Origin: Amycolatopsis sacchari
GTDB lineage: Bacteria > Actinomycetota > Actinomycetes > Mycobacteriales > Pseudonocardiaceae
Direction of reading: 5' to 3'
Length of the DNA stretch: 64,000 nt
NCBI RefSeq assembly: GCF_900114035.1
Contig: NZ_FORP01000001.1
Span: forward strand, 496,001 to 560,000
Part shown: piece after piece, positions 18,972 to 27,230 of the stretch
How the letters are laid out: each line of letters begins with the position of its first letter
Position numbering within the stretch: position 1 is the first letter of the stretch
Position numbers and translations under genes: made by a program
Notes under the pieces: generated by a model
What the model was told of the DNA's origin: nothing
Database searches by the model: none
What the model saw: only the letters and a program-made list of their open reading frames with translations

Positions 18972-20331
18972 CCCCGGCCTGGCCGAGCTCCTCGATTCCC
19001 TGCCCGCGGACCGGGTGATCACGGACCCGGACCGGATGGCCGGTTACCGGTGGGACCGGGCCCGTGCCCCGGAGGTGGGCACGCCACTCGCGGTAGTTCG
19101 GGCCACCAGCACGGAGGACGTGCAGGCCGCGGTGAGGTTCGCGGCACGGCACGCGATCCCGGTCGTGCCGCGGGGTGCCGGTTCCGGCCTCTCCGGCGGC
19201 TCGTCGGCCGTCGACGGGTGTCTGGTCGTCTCGACCGAGCGCATGTGCGACATCGAGGTGGACCCGGTCACCCGGACGCTGGTCACCGGTCCCGGAGCGC
19301 TGAACGCACAGGTCAAGGCGGCTGCCGCCGCGCATGGTCTGTGGTACCCGCCCGACCCGTCGTCGTACGAGTTCTGCAGCATCGGAGGCAACGTCGCCAC
19401 CAACGCCGGCGGGCTGTGCTGTGTGAAGTACGGGGTCACCACCGACTACGTGCTCGGCCTGACCGTCGTGCTTGCGGACGGCACGGCGGTGGAGCTGGGA
19501 GGCCCGCGGCTGAAGGATGTCGCGGGCCTCTCCCTCACGAAGCTCTTCGTCGGCAGCGAGGGCACCCTCGGGATCGTCACCCGGATCGTCCTGCGGCTGA
19601 TCCCGGCGCAACGCATCCCGTCGACACTGGTGGCGACGTTCGCCGCCCTCGATGCGGCGGCCGAGGCGGTCTTGGCCATCACCCGGAGGATGCGGCCCTC
19701 GATGCTCGAATTCATGGACAAGGTGTCGATCAACGCCGTCGAGGACGTGACACGGATGGGGCTCGACCGCGGCGCCGAGGCCATGCTGGTCATCCAGACC
19801 GACGAGCCTGCCGGGCACGCCGCCGTCGAGATCGCGGACATGTCCCGGCTGTGTGAGGAACACGGCGCCACCGAGGTCTTCTCGACCGATGAGGCGGAGA
19901 CCGGCGAGATGTTCGTGACGGCCCGCCGCATGGCGATCCCCGCCGTCGAGCAGAAGGGCTCCCTGCTGCTCGAGGACGTGGGCGTGCCGCTACCGCGGCT
20001 GGGTGCCCTGGTCCGGGGCATCGAGGAGATCTCACGCGCCCGGGACATCGTCGTCGCCGTGATCGCCCACGCCGGCGACGGGAACACCCACCCCCTCGTG
20101 GTCTTCGACCCCACCGACCCGGGGCAGACCGCACGTGCCCAGGCCGCTTACGGCGAGATCATGGACCTGGCCATCGCGCTCGACGGCACGATCACCGGTG
20201 AACACGGGGTGGGGCGCCTCAAGAAGCCCTGGCTCGGCTCCTATCTCGGCGACGACGCGCTGGCTCTGAACCACAGGGTGAAGCAGGCCTTGGATCCGCA
20301 GGGAATCCTCAACCCCGGAGCCGTTTTCTGA
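18952..20331 (+). CDS. FAD-linked 2-hydroxyacid oxidase/dehydrogenase, GlcD-like
   Basis: A 459-residue VAO/PCMH flavoprotein with the FAD PP-loop PRGAGSGLSGG, the second FAD segment PDPSSYEFCSIGGNVATNAGG, and a C-terminal FAD-oxidase domain ending with HAGDGNTHP and GEHGVGRLKK. Relatives oxidise glycolate, D-lactate or D-2-hydroxyglutarate to the 2-keto acid and pass electrons to the respiratory chain. No iron-sulfur partner (GlcF) is nearby, so it probably uses quinone or another acceptor alone. GTG at 18952 overlaps the aldehyde dehydrogenase gene by 20 bases. It is the last gene of the operon and is followed by a strong terminator. Confidence 0.88.
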   Translation: MIPSHADPGLAELLDSLPADRVITDPDRMAGYRWDRARAPEVGTPLAVVRATSTEDVQAAVRFAARHAIPVVPRGAGSGLSGGSSAVDGCLVVSTERMCDIEVDPVTRTLVTGPGALNAQVKAAAAAHGLWYPPDPSSYEFCSIGGNVATNAGGLCCVKYGVTTDYVLGLTVVLADGTAVELGGPRLKDVAGLSLTKLFVGSEGTLGIVTRIVLRLIPAQRIPSTLVATFAALDAAAEAVLAITRRMRPSMLEFMDKVSINAVEDVTRMGLDRGAEAMLVIQTDEPAGHAAVEIADMSRLCEEHGATEVFSTDEAETGEMFVTARRMAIPAVEQKGSLLLEDVGVPLPRLGALVRGIEEISRARDIVVAVIAHAGDGNTHPLVVFDPTDPGQTARAQAAYGEIMDLAIALDGTITGEHGVGRLKKPWLGSYLGDDALALNHRVKQALDPQGILNPGAVF

Positions 20332-20341
20332 CGACGCCGCA

Positions 20342-20376
20342 GCGGGTGGCTCGCGGCCATACGGCGAGCCACCCGC
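20342..20376. terminator. bidirectional hairpin terminator
   Basis: A perfect 13-bp inverted repeat, GCGGGTGGCTCGC and GCGAGCCACCCGC, with a 9-base loop, lies between two convergent genes (GlcD-like oxidase and SDR). No long T run follows, as is common in high-GC actinomycetes. Confidence 0.8.
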
Positions 20377-20424
20377 TTCCGTGCTTCAGGAGCCGGGGAC
20401 CGCGGTCCACGACCCCGCGCGGCG

Positions 20425-21264
20425 TCACTTGATGAGGACTCCGGCGTCGATCGGGAGGGTGATGCCGGTGACGTAGCGAGCGGCATCACTGGCCAGGTAG
20501 ACCACGGCCTCGGAGACGTCCGAAGCTTCGACCCACGGGATCGGCATGACGTGGAAGTCGTGGTACGGCGAGCTCGGGTCGAGCGCGTCCTCGCGCGTGG
20601 GGTGCTCGAGGTGGGCGAGGAAGATCTTCCGTATCACGTCGTTGTCGATCATGTCTGTGTCCACATTGGTCGGACAGACCACGTTGACGCGGATCCGCTC
20701 CTGGCCGAGCTCGACCGCCAGGGTCCTGGCGAGGCCGACCACGCCGTGCTTGGCCGAGGTGTAATGGCCGAGCTGCGGCACCGCCTTGAGCCCGGAGACC
20801 GAGCTGGTGACGATGATCGAGCCGCCCTCGCCCTGCTCCCGGACGATCGGCAGGGACGCCTTGAGGGTGTGCCACACACCGGTGAGGTTGATGTCGATCA
20901 TCTGCTGCCACATGAGCGGCTCGATCTCCAGCGCCGGGGCGATGGTGCAGATACCGGCGTTGGCGACCACCACGTCGAGGCGGCCGAGCTCGGCCACTCC
21001 GGCCTGAACGGCTTGCTCGAGCCGGGCGAGGTCACGCACGTCGGCCTTGGTGGCGAAGATGCGCCGGCCGAGCGCCTCGACGGCCCGTACGGTCTCGTCC
21101 AGGTCCGCCTTGGTGGCCAGGGCGTAAGGCACCGACTCCACGTCCTCGCAGATGTCCACCGCGATGATGTCCGCGCCCTCGCGCGCCAGGTGCAGGGCGT
21201 GGCTCCGTCCCTGTCCGCGGGCGGCACCGGTCACGAAAGCCACCTTTCCGTCCAGTCTCCCCAT
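20425..21264 (-). CDS. mycofactocin-type SDR alcohol dehydrogenase
   Basis: A 279-residue short-chain dehydrogenase with TGAARGQGRSHALHLAREGADIIAVDICED, catalytic Ser in TSSVSG, and YTSAK. Between beta-2 and helix C it has the insertion YALATKADLDETVRAVEALGRR, which marks the mycofactocin-coupled (nicotinoprotein, carveol dehydrogenase-like) subfamily. Such enzymes keep NAD(H) bound and hand electrons to the redox peptide mycofactocin. The likely job is oxidation of a secondary alcohol to a ketone, a natural substrate for the BVMO. ATG at 21264 has GGGAGAG upstream. It is divergent from the second SDR, suggesting shared control. Confidence 0.9.
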   Translation of the reverse strand: MGRLDGKVAFVTGAARGQGRSHALHLAREGADIIAVDICEDVESVPYALATKADLDETVRAVEALGRRIFATKADVRDLARLEQAVQAGVAELGRLDVVVANAGICTIAPALEIEPLMWQQMIDINLTGVWHTLKASLPIVREQGEGGSIIVTSSVSGLKAVPQLGHYTSAKHGVVGLARTLAVELGQERIRVNVVCPTNVDTDMIDNDVIRKIFLAHLEHPTREDALDPSSPYHDFHVMPIPWVEASDVSEAVVYLASDAARYVTGITLPIDAGVLIK

Positions 21265-21430
21265 CACGTCTCTCCCGTCTTTGGTCGATCGGATCGATCA
21301 CGACGCTAGGTGTGCGGGTCGCTGACGGCACTGTTGCGATTTCTTACGTCTGAAGCTCTTTCGCCGCTGCGATTCTTCCGGTGTCCGCCGCCACGGCGCA
21401 ACGAGGCACGTAGCAGAAGGGACCAGGAAC

Positions 21431-22306
21431 GTGGGACGACTTGCTGGAAAGGTCGCACTGATCACCGGAGCCGCACGCGGCCAGGGACGCGCACACGCCG
21501 TCCGGCTCGCCGAGGAGGGCGCGACGATCATCGCGACCGACCTGTGCGAGCAGCTGGACAACGTCGGCTACCCGCTCGCGACTCCGGCCGACCTCGAGGA
21601 GACGGCTCGTTTGGTCGAGAAGCAGGACCAGGCCTGCCTCGCCGTCAAGGCCGACGCTCGCGACGCGCAGCAGATGGCCGCCGTCGTGGCCCAGGCCATC
21701 GCGGAGTTCGGGAAGATCGACATCCTGGCCGTCAACCACGGGATTCTCATCGCGGAGCCGTGGGACCAGTGGACGGAACACGACTGGAACACGGTCATCG
21801 ACACGAACCTGAACGGCGTCTGGAACGCCACCCGGCCGGTGTTGCCGCACATGGTCGAACAGGGGTCCGGGTCGGTCATCTTCACCGCGTCGGTCTCCGG
21901 GCTGCTGGCCCAGGTCGGCATGCTGCCTTACAACGCCTCCAAACACGGAGTGGTCGGCCTGATGCGCTCGCTGGCCGCCACCATGGGGCCGCACAACGTG
22001 CGGGTGAACACCGTCTGTCCCGGCAACGTCGGATCGCCGATGCTGCTCAACGACATGATCGCCAAGATGTTTTCCGGCGGTGCAGCGGACGCCACGATCG
22101 ACGACATCCGGTTCCCGGCGCAGGCCATGAACCTCCTCCCCGTGCCGTGGGTCGAACCGGTCGACGTCTCGAACGCGGTGCTGTTCCTCGCCTCGGACGA
22201 GGCCCGCTACATCACCGGCACCAATCTCACCGTCGACGCGGGCTTTTTCACCACCCCTCGTGGCGTCCCGGCGATCGCCGCCGAGCGTCTGGCCGCACTG
22301 GACTGA
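21431..22306 (+). CDS. mycofactocin-type SDR alcohol dehydrogenase
   Basis: A 291-residue paralogue of the divergent SDR, with TGAARGQGRAHAVRLAEEGATIIATDLCE and the same subfamily insertion (GYPLATPADLEETARLVEKQDQ). Catalytic Ser is in TASVSG and Tyr/Lys in YNASK; the usual NAG is NHG. The GTG start follows an AGGA site. It heads an operon with the ABC importer genes, so the imported compound is likely its substrate or a close precursor. The two SDRs may act on different hydroxyls or stereoisomers. No mycofactocin biosynthesis genes are in this window. Confidence 0.9.
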   Translation: MGRLAGKVALITGAARGQGRAHAVRLAEEGATIIATDLCEQLDNVGYPLATPADLEETARLVEKQDQACLAVKADARDAQQMAAVVAQAIAEFGKIDILAVNHGILIAEPWDQWTEHDWNTVIDTNLNGVWNATRPVLPHMVEQGSGSVIFTASVSGLLAQVGMLPYNASKHGVVGLMRSLAATMGPHNVRVNTVCPGNVGSPMLLNDMIAKMFSGGAADATIDDIRFPAQAMNLLPVPWVEPVDVSNAVLFLASDEARYITGTNLTVDAGFFTTPRGVPAIAAERLAALD

Positions 22307-22349
22307 CCGCCGGATCTCTTCCCGGTGCCCACAACCTCAGGGAATCACC

Positions 22350-23324
22350 ATGAAATTCTCCTACCGGGTGGCAGCCGTCGGCGCGTCACTCCTGCTGGCC
22401 TCCGCGTGTGCCGCCACGGCCGGCTCGAACAAGAAGGACGGCGACTACGTCATCGGCGTGACCACCCTGTTCTCGTCGCCGATCATCAACGAGTACACCC
22501 GCGGCATGCAGGAGGCCGTGCAGGGGACCGGCGTCACCCTCAAGATCAACACCTCCGACAGCGACGTTTCCAAGGAAGCCTCGCTCATCGACACCTACAT
22601 CACCCAGCACGTCGACGCCATCCTGGTCGACCCGATCTCCGCCAACGGCTCCGTCCCGGCGATCCGGCGGGCGGTGAACGCCGGCATAACGGTCCTGTGT
22701 TACGACACCTGCATCGAGGACAGTGCCCGGCAGCAACTGATCAAGGGCTACCTGACCTCCGACCAGGAGGGGCTGGGACGCACCGCCGGTGAGGCCGCGG
22801 CGAAATACATCACCGAGAAGCTCGGCGGTCATGCCAAGATCGGGATTCTCAGCTGCGACGCGAGCTACGCCATCTGTGGCCAGCGTCAGAAGGGTTTCGA
22901 GTCCGCGCTGGCGCCCGGCTCGTACGACATCGTGGCCAAACAGGAGGGTTACGTCGTCGACAAGGCCAAGCCACTGGCCTCCGACATGCTCACGGCACAC
23001 CCCGAGCTCAACCTCATTTTCGGGCAGAACGAGGGCAGCGCGATCGGCGCCGCGCTGACCGTCAAGTCCGACCAGCGCGCCGGCGTGCACGTCTTCGGAA
23101 TCGACATCACCACGGTCATCGCCGATTTGATGCTGCAGCCCGACCCGGCGCTGCTGTTCACCGCCGGACAGGACGCGGGCAAGCTCGGCGCCGACGCCGT
23201 CCGCGCCACCGTCGCCGTGCTGAACGGGACGCCGCCGGTCAAGGAGACCCAGCTCATCGCCGCGGTTCCCTATTCCGCCGACCACCCGGAGACCCTCCGT
23301 GCCTACATCGATGAGCGCAAGTAG
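22350..23324 (+). CDS. ABC importer substrate-binding lipoprotein (CUT2/RbsB-like)
   Basis: A 324-residue periplasmic-binding-protein-type lipoprotein anchored outside the membrane. A signal peptide ends in the lipobox LLASAC. The mature part is a type I binding fold (YVIGVTTLFSSPIINEYTRGM, DAILVDPISANGSVPAI, NLIFGQNEGSAIGA), the class binding ribose, galactose, inositol, rhamnose and AI-2. ATG at 22350 has a GGGA site. The next gene starts within its last codons. The ligand cannot be deduced; in this setting it may be a cyclitol, a glycoside or another polar ring compound. Confidence 0.88.
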   Translation: MKFSYRVAAVGASLLLASACAATAGSNKKDGDYVIGVTTLFSSPIINEYTRGMQEAVQGTGVTLKINTSDSDVSKEASLIDTYITQHVDAILVDPISANGSVPAIRRAVNAGITVLCYDTCIEDSARQQLIKGYLTSDQEGLGRTAGEAAAKYITEKLGGHAKIGILSCDASYAICGQRQKGFESALAPGSYDIVAKQEGYVVDKAKPLASDMLTAHPELNLIFGQNEGSAIGAALTVKSDQRAGVHVFGIDITTVIADLMLQPDPALLFTAGQDAGKLGADAVRATVAVLNGTPPVKETQLIAAVPYSADHPETLRAYIDERK

Positions 23325-24858
23325 CGCCCCGGGCACGCTCCCGGCCATCTCGGTCCGGGGGGCGAGCAAGGCCTACGGTTCACTCCAGGCGCTGCGTGAT
23401 GTCGACCTCGAGGTGGCGCCCGGTGAGGTCCGGGCTCTCCTCGGGCTCAACGGGGCGGGCAAATCGACACTGGTGAAGATGCTCAGCGGTGTGGTCGTCC
23501 CGGATGCCGGGGTGATCCGCGTTGCCGGGGCCGAAACCGTTTTCCGTTCCCCGCACCACGCTATGGGCTGCGGGGTCGCCACCGTCCATCAGGAGCTGAG
23601 TCTGGTACCGGGGCTCAGCGTGGCCGACAACGTTTTCCTGGGACGGTGGCCGACGCGGCCCGGGTCCGTCGTCGACCGCCGCGCCCTGCAGGATGCGGCG
23701 AAGCAGGTGCTCGAACGCGTGCACTGCTCGGTGGCTCCGGCCACGCGGACCGGGAAGCTGTCCATCGGTCAGCAGCAGCTCGTGGAGATCGCGCGGGCCG
23801 TGGGGCGGGAGTCACGGGTCCTGATCCTCGACGAGCCGACCAGCTCCCTGTCTGCGCAGGAGGCGGACGACTTGATCGCGCTCGTGAAGCGGCTTGCGGC
23901 GACGGGCGTGGCGGTCATCTACATCTCGCACCGCATGGACGAGATCCACTGTGTCGCGGATTCGGCGACCGTGCTGCGGGACGGTCAGCTGGTCGGCACG
24001 GTGGCGATGGCGGAGACCACCTCGAGAGCGCTGTTCGGGATGATGACCGGACACCGGCAGCTCGAACCCGGCGAGGCGCCCGCTCGTCCGGTGGACTCGC
24101 CGGTGGTGCTGAAGGTGCGCGGCCTGCGCAGCGACGCACTCCGCGGAATCTCCTTCGACCTCCGCGAAGGGGAGCTGCTGGGCGTGGCCGGGGTACTCGG
24201 CTCCGGCCGCACTAGCCTGCTCGAGGCGCTGGCCGGCGCGCGGCCGAGCACGGGTGCGGTCACGGTGAACGGCGTCTCCGCCGAGCGCCGCACCGTGGGC
24301 CGGATGAGGCGCCACGGAGTCGGGCTCGCGCCGGAGAACCGCCGTACGCACGGACTGGCGATGTCCCTGCCGATCCGGAGCAACATCCTGATGGGATGTC
24401 TGCCCCTCGTGAGCCGGGCGGGCGTGGTCTCGTCGGGCTCCGGGGGGCGCCTGCTGCGGCAGACGATGGAGCGTCTCAGGGTGCACTGGCGGCTCAACGA
24501 TCCGCCGTCGACCCTCAGCGGTGGCAACCAGCAGCGGGTGGTGCTCGGGCGCTGGCTCGCGAACGGGGCCACCGTGCTCCTCCTGGACGAGCCGACGCGT
24601 GGCGTCGACATCCGGGGCAAGCGCGAGATCTACGACCTGCTGCTGGAGCTGTCCGCTTCCGGCGTCAGCACCATCTTCGCCACGTCCGAGTTCGAGGAGC
24701 TGTACCGGCTCGCCACGCGTTCGCTGGTGCTCCGGCACGGAGAACTCGTCGGGGACGTCGACTTGCGCGACACCGGCGAGGAGCAGCTGATGATGCTCGC
24801 GATGGGCGAGGAAGGACTCTCACTACCGACGAGGACGGGGACCGACAATGAAGACTGA
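23299..24858 (+). CDS. ABC importer ATPase, two nucleotide-binding domains (RbsA-like)
   Basis: A 519-residue duplicated ATPase of the CUT2 group. Domain 1 has GLNGAGKST, the signature LSIGQQQLVEIAR and Walker B LILDEPTSSL. Domain 2 has a degenerate Walker A (GVLGSGRTS), signature LSGGNQQRV and LLLDEPTRGVD. This asymmetry is normal for RbsA/AraG proteins. GTG at 23299 has GGAG seven bases upstream and overlaps the binding-protein gene; an ATG at 23311 is the alternative. Its end overlaps the permease start. Confidence 0.92.
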   Translation: MPTSMSASSAPGTLPAISVRGASKAYGSLQALRDVDLEVAPGEVRALLGLNGAGKSTLVKMLSGVVVPDAGVIRVAGAETVFRSPHHAMGCGVATVHQELSLVPGLSVADNVFLGRWPTRPGSVVDRRALQDAAKQVLERVHCSVAPATRTGKLSIGQQQLVEIARAVGRESRVLILDEPTSSLSAQEADDLIALVKRLAATGVAVIYISHRMDEIHCVADSATVLRDGQLVGTVAMAETTSRALFGMMTGHRQLEPGEAPARPVDSPVVLKVRGLRSDALRGISFDLREGELLGVAGVLGSGRTSLLEALAGARPSTGAVTVNGVSAERRTVGRMRRHGVGLAPENRRTHGLAMSLPIRSNILMGCLPLVSRAGVVSSGSGGRLLRQTMERLRVHWRLNDPPSTLSGGNQQRVVLGRWLANGATVLLLDEPTRGVDIRGKREIYDLLLELSASGVSTIFATSEFEELYRLATRSLVLRHGELVGDVDLRDTGEEQLMMLAMGEEGLSLPTRTGTDNED

Positions 24859-25888
24859 CCTGGCCGAGCCCGCCGCCACCGAACTTGTGCGGCCTGCACG
24901 CCCGAGCTTGCTCGCGCGCATCAAGCATCTGGATCACATCGGGCTGCTGACGGCGACGGTCCTGCTCTTCGTGGTCCTGTCGCTCTGCGCGCCGTACTTC
25001 ATGACGACCAAGAACCTGCTCAACGTGCTGCAGCAGTCCGCGTTCGTCGGTGTGATCGCGCTGGCGATGACCTTCGTGATCGTCGCCGGAGAGATCGACA
25101 TCAGCGTGGGGTCGGCGATGGCGTTCGCCTCCTCCTTGTTCGGGGTTCTGGTCACCGACCACGGGTGGTCGCTGCCGCTGGCCGCACTCGCGGTGCTGCT
25201 CGTGGGTGCGGTCACCGGGCTGCTCGCGGGGCTGGTACGTGTCTGGTTCGACGTGCCGTCCTTCATCGTCACGCTGGCGCTCTTCAGCATTTTGCGCGGT
25301 CTCGCCCAGATGCTGACCGACGCCGTGCCCGTGCAGATCTCCAGCGCGGGGTTCAGCCAGTGGGGCAACGGCGACGTGTTCGGCGTACCGGTGCCGGCCG
25401 TCATCATGTTCCTGTTCCTCGCCGTGAGCTGGTTCGTGCTGACCCGCACGACCTTCGGCCGCTCGGTCTTCGCGGTCGGCGGGAACCCGGACGCGGCCCG
25501 GCTCTCCGGCATCAGCGTTGGCCGCATCCGCGCGCTGGTGTTCGGCCTCACCGGAGCGGCCGCGGGGCTGGCCGGCGTCCTGCAGTCCGCGCAACTGAGC
25601 TCAGGGGACTCCACCATCGGGGTGGGCGCTGAGTTCACGGCGATCTCCGCGGTCATCATCGGCGGTGCGAGCCTGTTCGGTGGCCGGGGTTCGGTGGTCG
25701 GAACCTTCCTGGGGGTCATTTTTCTCGGACTCCTCAACAACGGGATGGTGCTGCTGGACCTCAGTTCGTATGCGCAGGGTGTGGCCCGCGGTGTCATCGT
25801 CCTGCTGGCTGTCGTCATCAGCACCCGGCGGGAGGGCGTGCGCCTGCGCACTCTGCTCGGGTTCGTGTTCCGGCGCGCCCGATCCTGA
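24848..25888 (+). CDS. ABC importer permease (RbsC-like)
   Basis: A 346-residue membrane protein with about eight to ten hydrophobic segments and the CUT2 permease signatures VIVAGEIDISVGSAMA and GNPDAARLSGISVGRIRAL, where the cytoplasmic loop meets the ATPase. A single permease gene means a homodimer, as in ribose uptake. It ends the operon SDR, binding protein, ATPase, permease, and is followed by a strong hairpin. Confidence 0.92.
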   Translation: MKTDLAEPAATELVRPARPSLLARIKHLDHIGLLTATVLLFVVLSLCAPYFMTTKNLLNVLQQSAFVGVIALAMTFVIVAGEIDISVGSAMAFASSLFGVLVTDHGWSLPLAALAVLLVGAVTGLLAGLVRVWFDVPSFIVTLALFSILRGLAQMLTDAVPVQISSAGFSQWGNGDVFGVPVPAVIMFLFLAVSWFVLTRTTFGRSVFAVGGNPDAARLSGISVGRIRALVFGLTGAAAGLAGVLQSAQLSSGDSTIGVGAEFTAISAVIIGGASLFGGRGSVVGTFLGVIFLGLLNNGMVLLDLSSYAQGVARGVIVLLAVVISTRREGVRLRTLLGFVFRRARS

Positions 25889-25923
25889 AGCACCGGCGGT
25901 CGGCTTCGGAGCGCGACGTGCGC

Positions 25924-25966
25924 ATCCGCGCTGAGCAGCCCGCTCGGCGTGCTGCTCAGCGCGGAT
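25924..25966. terminator. hairpin terminator
   Basis: A perfect 16-bp inverted repeat, ATCCGCGCTGAGCAGC and GCTGCTCAGCGCGGAT, with an 11-base loop, lies between the importer operon and the converging DHA2 remnant. It even covers the last codons of that remnant, so it can stop transcription from both sides. Confidence 0.8.
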
Positions 25967-27000
25967 CGGCGAAATCCTCCGGCTCGATGGCGGACGTGCG
26001 CGTTTCGGGTTTTCCGGTTCGCAGGATCAGGCCGCAGGCCACGGCACCGGCGGCGAAGATCGCGCACGAACACCAGAACGCCACGGCATAACCGTGGATC
26101 GCGGCGTCCGCCTGGACGATCCGGCTGGTGCCGTCCTTGCCGGCGAGGTACCGGGTCAGCGCGGCGGCGGCGATTGAGTTGAGCAGTGCGATGCCGACCG
26201 AGCCGCCGATCTGCTGGGCGACGTTGACGGTGGCCGAGGCGACGCCGGCGTCCTGGGACTGGACGCCGGTGGTGCCGGCGTTCATCGCGGGGGCGATGGT
26301 GGCGCCGACACCGAGGCCGAAGAGCATCAGTGGGCCGAGGATGTTTCCGGTGTAGGAGCCGGCCGGGCCGATGCGGGTGAGCCAGGCCATCGCGCCTGCC
26401 GCGATGAGCATGCCGGCCGCCACCGGGAACCTCGCGCCGAAGCGGGGGTAGAGCTGCGTGGTGCACGCTCCTCCGGCGATCACGAGGGTGGCGACCATCG
26501 GCAGGAACGCGACGCCGGTCATGGCCGGTGAGTAGCGCAGGCTCTGCTGCATGTAGTAGTTCAGGAACAGGAACTCGCCGAACAGGCCGATGCCGCCGAT
26601 GAAGATGGCGAGGTGCAAGCCGCCGCGGGTGCGGTCGAGAACGACGCAGCGGCAGCAGCGGGTGCACGGCGCGGGTCTGCCACCAGGCGAACACCGCGAG
26701 CAGGGCCACGCCTCTGGCAAGGAAACCCCAGGTGCCCGGAGCGGACCAGGGGTGTGATTCCGCGCCGGCGAACCCGTAGACGACACCGAACAGGCCCACG
26801 CAGCCGATGAGCGTGCCGGGGACGTCCAGTCGCGGCCCCCGGCTGGTCTTGGCCTGGCGAGGGAGAGAACAGCGGCACCGATGACGGCCATGAGGCTGAT
26901 GGCGACGTTGACGTAGAGCGTGAACCGCCAGTTGAGGAATTCGGTGAGTATGCCGCCGAGGAGCATGCCGACCGCGGCACCCGGGCCGGAGACACCGCCG
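25956..27000 (-). pseudogene. DHA2-family MFS transporter, truncated and frameshifted
   Basis: Remnant of a 14-TM drug exporter. It starts in the middle of the protein (GVSGPGAAVGMLLGGILTEFLNWRFTLYVN, normally after TM4). Near 26,850 it changes frame to LDVPGTLIGCVGLFGVVYGF and FLARGVALLAVFAWWQTRAVHPLLPL, and near 26,640 it changes again to LHLAIFIGGIGLFGEFLFLNYYMQQ. The rest runs intact to EPEDFADPR. The first four TM segments are missing; their place is taken by a PhoD-like fragment. Two frameshifts and a 5' deletion mean it is not functional. Confidence 0.85.
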
Positions 27001-27199
27001 AACCTCGACGTGCACCGCGTGTGCGTCCTCCGGTGTGGCGAGCACGGTGCCGCTCCGCTCGACGCGGGAAAACCGCTCGTCGGCCGCGACCTGCCACTCC
27101 ACGGGTACCGGTGCGCCAGGCATGCCGCCGAGCCCGGCGAGCGCGGTCGCACCGAGTGCGGCCGCGCTCGCCGGGCAGCACGCGGCGGTTCGGTCTCAT
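27001..27199 (-). pseudogene. PhoD-like phosphatase N-terminal fragment
   Basis: From ATG 27199 the reading MRPNRRVL looks like a twin-arginine export signal. After one extra C it continues in another frame as ASAAALGATALAG, then GGMPGAPVPVEWQVAADERF and VERSGTVLATPEDAHAVHVEV, the N-terminal beta-sandwich of PhoD-family phosphatases. About 35 residues that usually link signal and domain (the FTLGVASGDP... region) are missing. Where the domain should continue, the sequence passes directly into the DHA2 transporter remnant. It is complementary to the C-terminal PhoD piece at the start of the window and lies on the same strand. Confidence 0.7.
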
Positions 27200-27230
27200 A
27201 CCCCGGACACGGGCGGGACGGCGACGCGGC

